DNA from: Cymbomonas tetramitiformis
Taxonomy: Eukaryota > Chlorophyta > Pyramimonadophyceae > Pyramimonadales > Pyramimonadaceae
Length of the DNA: 64,000 bases
Assembly (NCBI GenBank): GCA_001247695.2
Contig: LGRX02034673.1
Span: forward strand, 62,001-126,000
Direction: 5' to 3'
Shown: positions 30,701 to 40,266 of the stretch, one piece after another
Position numbering within the stretch: the stretch's first letter is position 1
Layout: each line of letters starts with the position of its first letter
Position numbers and translations under genes: made by a program
The notes under the pieces: model-generated
The model's database searches: none
What the model saw: the letters and a program-made list of their open reading frames with translations, nothing else
Told to the model about the DNA's origin: nothing

Positions 30701-32280
30701 ATCCAATCCATCACATATCGTTCCACTTCAGAACATGTCATGTATTCATACGTTTTCAAATATTCCAACAACTCTTTACTACTAATGTAATCAATACGAT
30801 CCATATAATCTGTTATGAAGGTGAATAAATCCATAACATTCAAGCCTACACCATCTATTTTCATTCCTCCTACTATATTATCTTCAAGCGCACTGATTCG
30901 ATTATTCAATGTAACTATTTGCTGTGCCGATATGTCACTACTGCCAAATTTAGAATCAAGAACCGTATTCACATATTGTTCAATGTCTGCCATACTCATA
31001 CTACCATGGTGATTCGTCATATGCCCATTATTACAACCATCATCACAATCCGTACTTCCCATAGGCAATGAACCACCATCAGGACTAGTTACACCTGTAG
31101 CAGATTCGTGTATATCCGCTAATAATTCTTCTTTTACTTCATTAATGTATATGTATATATTTTCTATATTTGCATTAGCAATATTAATCTCTTCATGTAT
31201 TTCATTATGTAATTGTTCGACTAATCTTTGTGTTTGACTCGCGGTATAAAAAGCACTAGCAGATCCTTGTGTATCTTCAATTGTTATCGTACTAGTTGGA
31301 TCGACGTCGGCTTCTGTGAATATATCCGTTGAGCGTGTTTGATATGTTAGAGTACTCCCTCTATCTATATGTGGATATTCTAAATTTCCATGTGTATGGT
31401 TTGGGTCATAATTTACATGTTCTATATCGAAATGTGGGTGATTTGAAATAATATTTCCATGTATTATATGTTGACTCACGGAATCTTGTGTGTGTGGTAA
31501 TTCTTTGATCCAAGGGAATAACACTTCCCTAACCCAACCTTTTGTAATATACTTACTCTCAATCATTTCTAATCTATGTTCAAGATCATGTACTTCATTG
31601 TCATGTTCGTATATTATATTTTTCAAATTATTTATATTAGATTCTAATTTTGTACTAAATTCTTCACTAAAATGTCCTATCTGTCTTTGATTTAGTTCTA
31701 TATTAGCCTGCATTTTATATATTTGCAGTTGTGTGTCGTTATACAATTCATCTACATACTCTACATTTGCATAATTATATAATAATAAATTTAATGTATT
31801 TATATATTCTTCTCGTTGTATATTCAATATATTTACAAAATTATCATTGATACTTTTTGTATTTTCATTAATTTGTAAATGCACATTGTCTAAACTATGT
31901 TCTATATGCTTTTTTGTTGTAAATTCATTTTCGTGTAAGTCGTTATATAATCGATTATTTTTCATATGCATAATCGTAGATTCTCGTATATCTAGAACAC
32001 CATTTACATATACAGATCCATTAATCCCAGTTATCTGATCTGTATAAACATTTGCCGAATATGTATTATTTGTTTGTAATGATACCGTATTTATATTTTC
32101 TAAACCCAATACCGTTGAACCTTTCCCATATTTATCTCGTATATGTAGAGTTTGATAATTTTCACATTCAATTTTGAATTCCCTATCGGTTATTTCAGAG
32201 TCTTTACTCGATAATAGCTGAAAATTAATTTCATTTGTTTCTAGTACCACTTCAGATAAACTTGAGAATGCACCAAGCAT
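27709..32280 (-). CDS. Giant fibre-like protein with two S74 intramolecular chaperone domains
   Basis: The 1523-residue protein has a long heptad-rich helical stalk (about 100-650), glycine-rich segments (about 710-745 and 1195), and two beta modules. Each module is followed by an S74 peptidase/chaperone domain. The first (about 1040-1135) reads SDVNLKTNF, then FNWKDDKKNRQMRHYGFKAQEVQEILPSMV. The second (about 1435-1523) reads SDQRLKTNF and FNWKDPEQNRNLRHYGFIAQDVE. Both keep the catalytic Ser-Asp and the GFxAQ(E/D)V core. In phage tail spikes and related proteins this domain trimerises the stalk and cuts itself off. It is probably a trimeric virion surface fibre. Confidence 0.85.
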   Translation of the reverse strand: MLGAFSSLSEVVLETNEINFQLLSSKDSEITDREFKIECENYQTLHIRDKYGKGSTVLGLENINTVSLQTNNTYSANVYTDQITGINGSVYVNGVLDIRESTIMHMKNNRLYNDLHENEFTTKKHIEHSLDNVHLQINENTKSINDNFVNILNIQREEYINTLNLLLYNYANVEYVDELYNDTQLQIYKMQANIELNQRQIGHFSEEFSTKLESNINNLKNIIYEHDNEVHDLEHRLEMIESKYITKGWVREVLFPWIKELPHTQDSVSQHIIHGNIISNHPHFDIEHVNYDPNHTHGNLEYPHIDRGSTLTYQTRSTDIFTEADVDPTSTITIEDTQGSASAFYTASQTQRLVEQLHNEIHEEINIANANIENIYIYINEVKEELLADIHESATGVTSPDGGSLPMGSTDCDDGCNNGHMTNHHGSMSMADIEQYVNTVLDSKFGSSDISAQQIVTLNNRISALEDNIVGGMKIDGVGLNVMDLFTFITDYMDRIDYISSKELLEYLKTYEYMTCSEVERYVMDWMNTQLITHLDVHFVKEDELHDKLFDSLGTRLQNLGFVTKEEVYGPTANVTKQELHLELEEYIKKSEYFASFDYISTVLRTTVNTEGNVTKEYVNQKFVSKIQFDEFKDGLIAAGGIQAGDSGYASSNSSNNILFAQILNAMSNVDSSNISIDVLESIFDTKYVRLDQLNNNNTILSGGGGGGGCCDGGGVNVDVNIGGTVSGSGGGGGGTGGISLSEFTSILNDYATQSDLTNYATQSDLTNYVQTSILNELLDGNDVQQTIEIEQKNILNVYGFDVDRIFDVKIAVSKNDHIKLIESMSSIGTQSVFNINDTNKIDGYSLEIGDAFLILYGGNIDFDLSNDEHFIYNINGIYIVTGIEILTSIPYTYCKRADYYKTEANIANSLVYVRSNIESEGGLSKLSGGSRWIVKTYNGNIDYSGDFELDVSNIEYLPFNETNYGTMAYQDSDNVNITGGTIECEVVSVNEIESRDGSVTVKLNGDTDKDRFIVKSFDDEIDEYKDILHINGEGVCISWQFNALSDVNLKTNFGSISNPTNLIQQLQGYTFNWKDDKKNRQMRHYGFKAQEVQEILPSMVDSTLEGYLSVEYSKIIPILVESLKEIVADMQTIGLIETFGQPNVNNTDTLNNILENIPSDTTVIANNTFDNSVNNNTINNYNVVNDESGGGGGSSLHVSYDAKPVDIQNDIVGIGKNIKEQVDVASTMSDSIVLSNLYNTDSLFLNANDGKNTIDNKKIEINDRILLKDCENKSQNGIYIVKDLQTISTSDLEFSIIERSDDFKNSSDINNAYVIVKHKNVGGQSDINAGLGFLNLNSNIDSFVLNESNIEFGGFSNNLIKSMAYQDSDNVNITGGKINVANVKLNEIKTLDNEDITINIKDSRTNRFYVKNQYNTLFELNTKGVAVSTEFLSMSDQRLKTNFENIEKPLELLQKLNGKTFNWKDPEQNRNLRHYGFIAQDVERHFPSLVYTKNDGYKSVDYSKIVSILVECVKEIKSRIYI

Positions 32281-32314
32281 CTTTCTCTAATAATTTATAT
32301 CATATTTAATATTA

Positions 32315-32846
32315 TCAAGGTTTACGCGTAGTTATGTAGTATAAACATGCAATAGATAACCATGTTATTGTTGATACACAACACAAATTGTAATTTTGTT
32401 TTTTTTCTAATTCTTTTACTGATTCTATTAAAAATGAAATTATTTCCGTATAAGATACTGTCATATATTCATCTTTCGTGTCTACAATATCAGGTATAAT
32501 CTTTTGTATATCTTGTGCAATCACCCCATACGATTTTTTTTTATCTTCTATACTTTCTTGCTCATCATTAAAATAAAAACTTTTACCTTGTATCTTTTTA
32601 ATAATGTTCAAGCTATTTTTTTATATTTTCAATACTATTTTTCAAATTTTTATCACTATATCCTTTAAACTTGGTCGCTTTCACAATGCCGTCGACCAAT
32701 AAGGATGTTGTTTCCGTACTACTGATATGATTCGAAAATGTAAATGGTATACTTCGAGCCATGATTGTATTCATCGTATATGTCGAAGGTAATGTATTAC
32801 TATTAGAATCAATCTGTCCAAATAAGAATTTTCTCGTATTTGTCAT
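32315..32846 (-). CDS. Membrane-anchored S74 chaperone-domain protein, one frameshift
   Basis: Two ORFs read as one gene. 32846-32613 gives an N-terminal strand region ending GYSDKNLKNSIENIKK. 32611-32315 continues NIIKKIQGKSFYFND, then KSYGVIAQDIQKIIPDIV, then a C-terminal hydrophobic helix (CVSTITWLSIACLYYI). The Ser-Asp and the GxIAQD core of S74 are kept. The frames separate at a seven-T run near 32615. A terminal membrane helix after an S74 domain is unusual: after self-cleavage the chaperone would stay in the membrane and the N-terminal part would be released. Confidence 0.7.
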
Positions 32847-33036
32847 GATATTATTGTTTTATACAATCTTTTTTTTAATTGATTTTGTAATTTTACGCAA
32901 GCGCCATCGGTTTTTTTTTAAATATATATGTTCCTTTTATTTCATAACTTATATAAAATGTTTGGGTTTCCCTTGATTACTATCCGTTTAAAAAGTCGTT
33001 ATACTTAGAATACACACTTTACGTCAATAAAATATA

Positions 33037-33873
33037 TCACCCATTAGTTTCATTTGTGTCAATATATAAAGTTCTTATTGAACATAATGAATCTTGAACA
33101 ACACTATCATTAATTTCATCTTCACAATTATCAGCAACAATTGTTACCGAATACGACAAGCTATTGAAATAAATCCCATAATGTTCTTTACTATTTGTAT
33201 TAATTGTGTGTAACACGTCACCGCTTGTTGTTGGATCACTTATAGTATCAGCATAAATACCAATGACCAAATCAACTTCTACTTTTAAATAATTATGAGT
33301 AGTCCCGGTAACACGTCCATAATTTGCACTAGTCAAAGCTGTTGTTAAATTTGATGGTAATGGGCTCCATCTAATTCCATCCCAGTACGTAATGGATCTC
33401 CCATTTTTTTTTAAATAATATACATTTTCACTATTATCATAATCAGATATACTATCAGATGTTTTGTATGACATCGATAATTTGAGTTTATAAACGCCTT
33501 TCTCATTCGTTATATCATCTATCATCTTGTTTGATTTTATAGATATGTTCATATTAGTTTGATGTAGATTATTCAAGACTATGTTATTTGAAGATACCAT
33601 ATGACCTGTAATTATTACATATTTTGAATTGTTGTTATAAATATATGATTGATTATAATGATAAATACTATCAATTTTGGAACTTTTTATATATACACCA
33701 CCTAAAGCAGTTTTTATTGGTAGTGTGTTCAATGAATTCATTAATTGACCATTCGATGTAATAATCTGTAATTGATATTCTGTGCCAGGGTTTAAATTTT
33801 CAAGTGGGTTTGTTAAATAAATACTTTGTAAACGCTTTTGAGAAACCGTATATTCGTAATCAACACTCGTCAT
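33037..33873 (-). CDS. Beta-rich surface-family protein (278 residues)
   Basis: It begins with the domain shared by six genes in the window: LENLNPGTEYQLQI followed by TALGGVYIKSS. A beta-rich region full of Tyr, Ser, Asn and Thr follows. There is no signal peptide or membrane helix. The domain's L.P.T.Y pattern recalls fibronectin type III G-strand residues, but the length and the GG(L/V/I/M)Y ending are peculiar to this family. It is a probable virion or surface component by association with the S74 fibre genes just downstream on the same strand. Confidence 0.6.
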   Translation of the reverse strand: MTSVDYEYTVSQKRLQSIYLTNPLENLNPGTEYQLQIITSNGQLMNSLNTLPIKTALGGVYIKSSKIDSIYHYNQSYIYNNNSKYVIITGHMVSSNNIVLNNLHQTNMNISIKSNKMIDDITNEKGVYKLKLSMSYKTSDSISDYDNSENVYYLKKNGRSITYWDGIRWSPLPSNLTTALTSANYGRVTGTTHNYLKVEVDLVIGIYADTISDPTTSGDVLHTINTNSKEHYGIYFNSLSYSVTIVADNCEDEINDSVVQDSLCSIRTLYIDTNETNG

Positions 33874-33933
33874 GAATATGACTATTAATTATAATGTGAT
33901 AATTTATATCATAATTCCAAACATACTACAAAA

Positions 33934-35016
33934 CTAGGTTATTGCTAATATAGTTACAGTATGTATTGAACCATGTATCGTAGGATTTACTGTTAGATTC
34001 ATATTATTTTTGAATTTAATAGTGGTTGACGTAGCACTTATACCGTTTATAAATTCATTTATATCTTTAATATCATATTCAAAGTTTTCTATGCGTTTCT
34101 GTCCATCAATGTACAAACTTTCTGCAACCGTCGTGTTTTCTGATATACTCTGAGGAAATATGTTCGTGTCAAAAAAGATATCAGTTTTATTATTATTTAA
34201 TATTGCCGTAGTTGAGGGATCGTTCAAATTTCTATCATAAATATTTATTTTCATCGCCAAAGACAATTCTGGATAAATATTGCCACTTTTATTTTGAGCG
34301 TAATCGTATAAAAATGAAGAAGGTACATTTTTATACGTACTAAACAACGTACTTCCATCGATTAATTTATAATTTGAATCTTTTTTTAATTCTAATATAT
34401 TTTCACTTTGACCATAATAATATTTCAAACCATTTGGCGAATATTTGATATAATATGTATTTTCAGTTTCAGGTATTACATTATTTTTACCGTCTGTAAT
34501 GTATAAACAAAGTTGATATATTGCTTTATCATTGGTTATGTTGAATCTTTCTTTGAATGTCGAGTCTGTAGGTAAATGTGTAATTTCATCATAAGTTAAC
34601 TTTCGGTCCAAATATAATACATTGTACAACTTAAACTCAATGTAGACATTATTATTCGAATCGGTTATAGTGTTGATTATATCTTTGGTGTAGTCATTTA
34701 TACCAACACCTCCAAGTATCCATGTATCATTGTAATCACCTTTACGAATATTTACGTTCACGTGTGTATTTTCATAATCAATAGATATGATATTTGCATA
34801 TTGGTGGTCTATTCTAAAATCATTAGGATATGGTCGAGATATATTGCTCGAATTGAAATATAAACCACCTTTCCCCGTTTTAAATTTTAATTTGCTAAAT
34901 TTCGAATTTTCACTCAACATTACATCAGTACCTACTACATTGTCTATATATGTTACATACTCGTATTCAGTATCCGGTATTAAATTTTGATTTTGATAAT
35001 TTTGACTTAATTCCAT
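33934..35016 (-). CDS. Beta-rich surface-family protein (360 residues)
   Basis: The N-terminal domain carries NLIPDTEYEYVTYI and TGKGGLYFNSS. Further on are ENTYYIKYSPNGLKYYYG and a beta-rich end. The same YY(L/I)K...Y(Y/W) pattern appears near the middle of two siblings, so more than the N-terminal domain is shared. The 5' end and upstream 80 bases are duplicated at 40171-40256, where the rest of the gene is lost. Confidence 0.6.
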   Translation of the reverse strand: MELSQNYQNQNLIPDTEYEYVTYIDNVVGTDVMLSENSKFSKLKFKTGKGGLYFNSSNISRPYPNDFRIDHQYANIISIDYENTHVNVNIRKGDYNDTWILGGVGINDYTKDIINTITDSNNNVYIEFKLYNVLYLDRKLTYDEITHLPTDSTFKERFNITNDKAIYQLCLYITDGKNNVIPETENTYYIKYSPNGLKYYYGQSENILELKKDSNYKLIDGSTLFSTYKNVPSSFLYDYAQNKSGNIYPELSLAMKINIYDRNLNDPSTTAILNNNKTDIFFDTNIFPQSISENTTVAESLYIDGQKRIENFEYDIKDINEFINGISATSTTIKFKNNMNLTVNPTIHGSIHTVTILAIT

Positions 35017-35095
35017 ACTATTACATTTTGCAATTTCTTTATCAATTTATTACGCTATTTTACGTGTTTTTAGCTAAAAATAGTGTCATTATCAT
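35004..35095 (-). repeat. Duplicated promoter and gene-start segment, copy 1
   Basis: The first four codons of the gene at 33934-35016, its upstream region and the tail of the next gene match 40171-40256 with few differences. Copy 1 drives an intact gene. Confidence 0.8.
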
Positions 35096-36981
35096 GTTAT
35101 CTGATCTCCCGAACTATCTGTTACGTACCATATACCTTTCCTGCCTGGTAAACTACTTGTAGTTGATGCGTTGATGGGATCCGCAGCAAAGTTGGGTTTG
35201 CAATACACACCGGAGCAGGATAATTTAATATACCACGCATTATCGATTGATCCGTGTTGTAGACTAGTAGTACCAAGATCGGACACTTGCACTTTTTCTA
35301 ATACCAATAATCTATCAAAGATGTTTATAAAAGTATTGCTATTGCCTCCACTATGGTATAAATAAGTACCACCTCGGCTATGATTTACATATTTGTTAAA
35401 ATTTTCGGACAACAATGCATAACTACCCGTGGTGCGGTCATTAACATGAGTATAGCTATATACGTAAAATATCATATTGCCGGATGTTAGATTTCGAGGA
35501 TATGTTGTTTGATGTTCGTCGCTCGATAATTGAGAGGTGGATGTTTCGGTCTGTGGGTTCCAATACCCATCATGACTGTGAACATAAATCAGATATGCAT
35601 CCTCTATAAGACCGTTAATGAAAGTATATCCACTTAGATCTGATGGGTCGATTTTAACAAGTGTATGTTTATTGTCTAGCGCGTTGATAAAATCCAACTC
35701 AATGTCGTTAGCTCCACCAGTTGGCGTAAGTTGTATATACCTCCAGTGAAAAGTAGGGCCACTTGGTACTTGAACAATCTGCTGTCTTTGTACACCCCAC
35801 GTATTAAAATGTTCCGATTTGATTTTGAATGTACCACTTGTGATTTCGGTACGCATTTGAAAATAATCATGGACTCTGTATTTATAGTCAAAAATCGCAC
35901 CAAGGTTGCTTGGTTTTTCTGAACTTATTATCAAGTTACTTTCGCGCAAACCACTCAAAGTTTCCCACTTTTTTGAGTTATATTTTGTGGCTTTATTTTC
36001 AGATATTTTAAACTTAGCTACAATAGCGGTACTTTGGTTAGTGTATCTTCCACTACCATCATCATTAGTTGTTGCTGCTAAATATATATGTGTTGCTATA
36101 TATGAATATATATTATTCGGTGTTTGTCTGGTCTTTTCTATAATATTAATTTGTGTATCTACGGTTACATCATGAAATGTCATAGAATGAAATACTCGGG
36201 TGTAATTTACAGATAAATATCTATCACTTATTTGTAAATTTTGTGTCTCCGGTGATTTTCTTAGATAATATACATTTTGACATGTTTCTAGATCAATTAT
36301 AGAACCTTGTGATATGTTATAAGTGTTTTGTCTATTAACATGAGTACCAGCATCAGTTGGACTTAAATTCCAATCTGCTCCTGAGTGTTTGCTATGGTAT
36401 AATGTGAAAAATCGTAATTCGTAAATTGCATGTTTAGATAAATTTATATATTCTTTTTTATTACTGGATAATTTTAAATATTCTAATAAATATTTACTAA
36501 CTAATCTATAATGGGCGTTCTCAGTTATAGCAAAATTTGTAATTTGTGAAAATGTTGTATGTAATGGAGTTGATCTGTTACTTGTAACCTCAAGGTCTGA
36601 TACATACCCATCTACAGATGTCTCGGTATATGTATACACATGATTATCAGAATTAGACACATTGTACCTTGCAAATAATATATTTTGATCTATATTTTGA
36701 TTTTCAATCCATCCTCCAAGTTCGTTGTATATGTACATTCCACCTACTGTTGTTGTTACAGAGTGTGAATGCGTTGTATATTCATCTGATTCATAAATCG
36801 TAAATGTTGGAAGTCGGGTTGATTCTGTAGCAGGGAATACTAATATATTGTAAGTAGTATTCGGTATTAAATCATCTACAGTATCATTAATAAAATTGAA
36901 GTTAATATACGACGTACTACCACTAGATTTGTTTGTTTGTAACGTTGCATATCTGGGATGCATAGTAGATGAATTCTTCAT
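35092..36981 (-). CDS. Beta-rich surface-family protein (629 residues)
   Basis: The N-terminal domain has DDLIPNTTYNILVF and TTVGGMYIYN. The middle contains a CQNVYYLRKSPETQ segment like its siblings, followed by several beta-sandwich-like regions. The end reads GRKGIWYVTDSSGDQIT. A remnant of another copy's end (GNDGIWFVF...) survives at about 40254-40316. The gene ends at 35092, 76 bases before the next family gene starts. No catalytic motif was seen. It is one of the two largest siblings. Confidence 0.6.
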   Translation of the reverse strand: MKNSSTMHPRYATLQTNKSSGSTSYINFNFINDTVDDLIPNTTYNILVFPATESTRLPTFTIYESDEYTTHSHSVTTTVGGMYIYNELGGWIENQNIDQNILFARYNVSNSDNHVYTYTETSVDGYVSDLEVTSNRSTPLHTTFSQITNFAITENAHYRLVSKYLLEYLKLSSNKKEYINLSKHAIYELRFFTLYHSKHSGADWNLSPTDAGTHVNRQNTYNISQGSIIDLETCQNVYYLRKSPETQNLQISDRYLSVNYTRVFHSMTFHDVTVDTQINIIEKTRQTPNNIYSYIATHIYLAATTNDDGSGRYTNQSTAIVAKFKISENKATKYNSKKWETLSGLRESNLIISSEKPSNLGAIFDYKYRVHDYFQMRTEITSGTFKIKSEHFNTWGVQRQQIVQVPSGPTFHWRYIQLTPTGGANDIELDFINALDNKHTLVKIDPSDLSGYTFINGLIEDAYLIYVHSHDGYWNPQTETSTSQLSSDEHQTTYPRNLTSGNMIFYVYSYTHVNDRTTGSYALLSENFNKYVNHSRGGTYLYHSGGNSNTFINIFDRLLVLEKVQVSDLGTTSLQHGSIDNAWYIKLSCSGVYCKPNFAADPINASTTSSLPGRKGIWYVTDSSGDQIT

Positions 36982-37024
36982 ACATATTAGAAAACGCCAG
37001 CTACTCTTACTTGTAGCAAAAACA

Positions 37025-38920
37025 TCAATCTGTATATCTTTTTTTTTCGAATTTTATGTAGTTTGAATGTCGTGTAGTAGTCGTATAATTTATTATATTA
37101 GTATGATCGTCTTTAATGTCTATATTAATAGCAGATGAGATGGCGTCTATTATGATCTTCCTAATAAGGTAACCGTTGTATAAAGTATCCGTATCTTTAA
37201 TTTTGATACATATTCTGCTACATGTGTTGTCTGTATCCAATTCTCGTTCAAATTCCGTAATATACGCATTATTCGTATTATTTAGATATATGTTTGTTGG
37301 TATAGAAGATGTGTAAGTAACACGCCTATAAGGATCTGTCGTTGTATCAATATATGCGTATATATATGGATCAATAATAATATATGTTTTATCTCTGTCT
37401 GAACGTGAAATCGTAAAAAAATATCCGTAATCAAAATCAACATTTCTATATCCTAAACTGTCTGTTAGAATACCGTCATTGTCATTATATATGTACAATA
37501 TATCGCTTGACCAGACTGGCAGACTACCGTCAAGTATATTAGTAGTAGTAACATTGAAAAATCCAATTCTAAGCTTGTACATTTGTAAATCATTTGTAAT
37601 TTGAAATTCTTCCAAGAGCTCGCATAAATTAAAAGAATCAATAACTGTTCCTGAATATGTAAATGCCCATGTCATGTGGGATTTATCTAATACAATAACA
37701 TAAACATCACCAGTATTGTCAATTGTAGCGTTGGGTTCTTGGATATACAACCCACCCGTCGGGATTTTTAAACCATTTGTATACTCGCTCGACGTCAACA
37801 ATTTATTCGAATCATTGTCGTCTGTTATGAAAATGTCTACATTACTAAATAAGTTACCGGCAACCATATGAGATTCTGATATGCTTACTGTAGTATCTGG
37901 ACTATGGGAAACTATTGATGATTCGTTAAATATTACGTCGTTTTCTATTATAGTATTTGAAACCGCGTTTCTATCTGATGTATCTGTAATTTGAAAAGTA
38001 GAGTTCAAAAAATTAAGATCGATTATATAGTTATCTGCTGCTAAACTTAGATTCGTTAGTATCATTCTTGTCTCAATGTTTTTGGATTCAACTCTAGTTG
38101 ATGAAATTTTTGGTAAGTTTCCACTTGGAATTACATATGTGAAATTGTTTTGACCACTTGCACTAAAATTCAAACTAGGTCCGTAATATATGTTCAAAAA
38201 ATCAACTTGGGTATCTCCAGAAGTAAAACCAGTATTATCTGTATCTGCATCAATTCTTTGAGCAAGACTTCCGGAAAAAGAATAAGTACCTAAGAACGAC
38301 TCATTTCCAGTATAATACGCTTCTAGAGAACATTGTATTTTAACATAAAAATCATTAAAAAGCAATATAGTACCACTGGTATTGACGTCCCGACTTTCAT
38401 TAATATTAATTGAAGTAGAATTGATTAGTGAACTTGGATTCGTTATTACATCATTGACAGTTTTACCATAATGAATAGTAGTATCATTAACTTTATGATA
38501 ATGCCAGCGACTCTTTGTTTGTTGTTTTATGTCTTCGAAATCTAATGAATGTATCAAGTTTGGATCTTCGTTTGTAAAATTCATATCAGGTAACAATTCT
38601 TTTATTTTCATATTTCGTATAATAAAAGCATTAGTATCCCAGTCATATAATAAATCAAAATCTGTACCTCTGCTTGTTCGTCTATCAATATTAACGCTGT
38701 CACTTATAAATTGAGAATCAATATCCGTAAAATACAAAGCACTCGGAGGTGTTTCAAATGAAGAACTTACATTTGACACACCAGCTATAGTTGCAGTTAT
38801 TAAGTAAGTGGTATTCGGTATTAGATTTCTAAAACCGACAGTGGTATTATCTACAGTATACTCGGATGTATCACTAACTACATTAATATTAGATTGGTAA
38901 TTAGTGTCAGAATATGACAT
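37025..38920 (-). CDS. Beta-rich surface-family protein (631 residues)
   Basis: It starts with a domain containing RNLIPNTTYLITATI and PPSALYFTD, here with Ala-Leu in place of the usual Gly-Gly. A second GGLYI occurs around residue 390 (KIPTGGLYIQEP), preceded by about 70 residues resembling a degenerate second copy of the domain. The protein may thus contain two repeats of the family domain. It is rich in Asp, Asn, Thr and Ser, with no membrane segment. Confidence 0.6.
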   Translation of the reverse strand: MSYSDTNYQSNINVVSDTSEYTVDNTTVGFRNLIPNTTYLITATIAGVSNVSSSFETPPSALYFTDIDSQFISDSVNIDRRTSRGTDFDLLYDWDTNAFIIRNMKIKELLPDMNFTNEDPNLIHSLDFEDIKQQTKSRWHYHKVNDTTIHYGKTVNDVITNPSSLINSTSININESRDVNTSGTILLFNDFYVKIQCSLEAYYTGNESFLGTYSFSGSLAQRIDADTDNTGFTSGDTQVDFLNIYYGPSLNFSASGQNNFTYVIPSGNLPKISSTRVESKNIETRMILTNLSLAADNYIIDLNFLNSTFQITDTSDRNAVSNTIIENDVIFNESSIVSHSPDTTVSISESHMVAGNLFSNVDIFITDDNDSNKLLTSSEYTNGLKIPTGGLYIQEPNATIDNTGDVYVIVLDKSHMTWAFTYSGTVIDSFNLCELLEEFQITNDLQMYKLRIGFFNVTTTNILDGSLPVWSSDILYIYNDNDGILTDSLGYRNVDFDYGYFFTISRSDRDKTYIIIDPYIYAYIDTTTDPYRRVTYTSSIPTNIYLNNTNNAYITEFERELDTDNTCSRICIKIKDTDTLYNGYLIRKIIIDAISSAINIDIKDDHTNIINYTTTTRHSNYIKFEKKRYTD

Positions 38921-38958
38921 TTATTTTATTCGTTCTAAAAATAAATCCACTTATATAT

Positions 38959-40002
38959 TTATTCTAACATATTTAATAACTTGCTTACTAATTTTTTCTG
39001 AGATGTCGGATAAGATAAAGTTAATACTAATGTTTCCGATAAAATAATAGTTCCAGCTAATGTAATAGTATGAGTATCGAACGTTATACGTGTACTGCTT
39101 ATTGTTGGACTGTTCTCGTTATATGTTATACCTGTTATATCATTTCTACTCGCAGTTTGAATTTTTGCAGATATAATATCAACTTTACCTTCAGTGTTCA
39201 CGGATACGCTTCCATTAGTATAATAACCTATCATATTCTCGGCATCATGAATGCTTTTAGTCGAATCATCATAAAAATAAGATGGAATTTGCGCTTTATT
39301 GCCTGTATAACTGCTTGCTTCACCTGATGGTATAGATGGTAGTAAATATACCTTTATCATTTGATATACATCATCTGCAATACTGTAACCGTGACTATCG
39401 GTAGTAAATGTAGAAGTATTACTCGTCTGACTCATTTGTTCGATATTACTTCCGGTATAAAGTAATAAATTACCACTACCAATATATGAACTTATATCAT
39501 CATCTGTTGCATATCTATAAAACAAAGATTCTTTATTAGAATCTTTCCAAGAATCGGTTGTGTTAAACGATGATTCTGCCAGATAATATTTATTAATATG
39601 TGTAAATGGTTGAGTTGTCAATGTCGTATCTGTTAAAAATTGATAGCGATATTTGTTTATATCTGAAGCTGGATCTAATGTGAATTTTTGAAAATTATTT
39701 CCGCTACCAGTACTAAAACTACCAATTGGTGTAGTTGGAATAAATATACCACCGACTCCTGTCGTAAATGTATATACTCCGTTAACTACATCACTTCGAT
39801 TTGAAACGCTACCTATATTAGCAGAAACTACGTTTTGACCTCTTTTGGTTATTGACAAGTCAATTTTATACGTTGTTCCAGGCTGTAATTTATTGAACCC
39901 TATATTACCCATAGAGTTATCAACATTGCTTAATACATACGTAGTATTGCTAGTATCTATAGTTGAATCGTATATTATATTACCTAAATCTGAAAACGTC
40001 AT
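38959..40002 (-). CDS. Beta-rich surface-family protein (347 residues)
   Basis: The first gene of the minus-strand array. The domain reads NKLQPGTTYKIDLSI and TGVGGIFIPT. The C-terminal end has TITLAGTIILSETLVLTLSYPTS, a strong beta-strand stretch. Close spacing to the next member (38 bases) suggests separate promoters within very short gaps. Confidence 0.6.
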   Translation of the reverse strand: MTFSDLGNIIYDSTIDTSNTTYVLSNVDNSMGNIGFNKLQPGTTYKIDLSITKRGQNVVSANIGSVSNRSDVVNGVYTFTTGVGGIFIPTTPIGSFSTGSGNNFQKFTLDPASDINKYRYQFLTDTTLTTQPFTHINKYYLAESSFNTTDSWKDSNKESLFYRYATDDDISSYIGSGNLLLYTGSNIEQMSQTSNTSTFTTDSHGYSIADDVYQMIKVYLLPSIPSGEASSYTGNKAQIPSYFYDDSTKSIHDAENMIGYYTNGSVSVNTEGKVDIISAKIQTASRNDITGITYNENSPTISSTRITFDTHTITLAGTIILSETLVLTLSYPTSQKKLVSKLLNMLE

Positions 40003-40070
40003 TTTTATAATTTAAACGCACGTTAATATATAGTATTACACTATAACTTTTTATAACTATAATTTTTGAT

Positions 40071-40183
40071 TTATACACTAACTACAGGATATTCCAATGT
40101 TATTTCCATAAAATTTTGTGTTGCTACATCTGTAAAATTAAACGTTATGTTTTCTACAATTATATAGAAGGACTTAATTCCAT
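40071..40183 (-). pseudogene. Surface-family remnant: gene start joined to a gene end after internal deletion
   Basis: The minus strand at 40183 reads ATG and the same four codons (MELS) as the gene at 35016, then stops. In another frame ENITFNFTDVATQNFMEIT to a stop at 40071 looks like the beta-rich C-terminus of a sibling. The piece is too short for a gene and its two ends are out of frame. I read it as a paralogue that lost its middle. Confidence 0.6.
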
Positions 40184-40256
40184 ACTATTACATTTTTCAA
40201 TTTCTTTATCAATTTATTACGCTATTTTGCGTGTTTTTAGCTAAAAAAATTATCAT
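40171..40256 (-). repeat. Duplicated promoter and gene-start segment, copy 2
   Basis: It matches 35004-35095. Beyond it, 40254-40316 read on the minus strand as RGNDGIWFVF then a short polar end, which corresponds to the C-terminus of the gene at 35092, so the duplicated unit spanned a whole intergenic junction. Confidence 0.75.
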
Positions 40257-40266
40257 GTGTCTGCTG

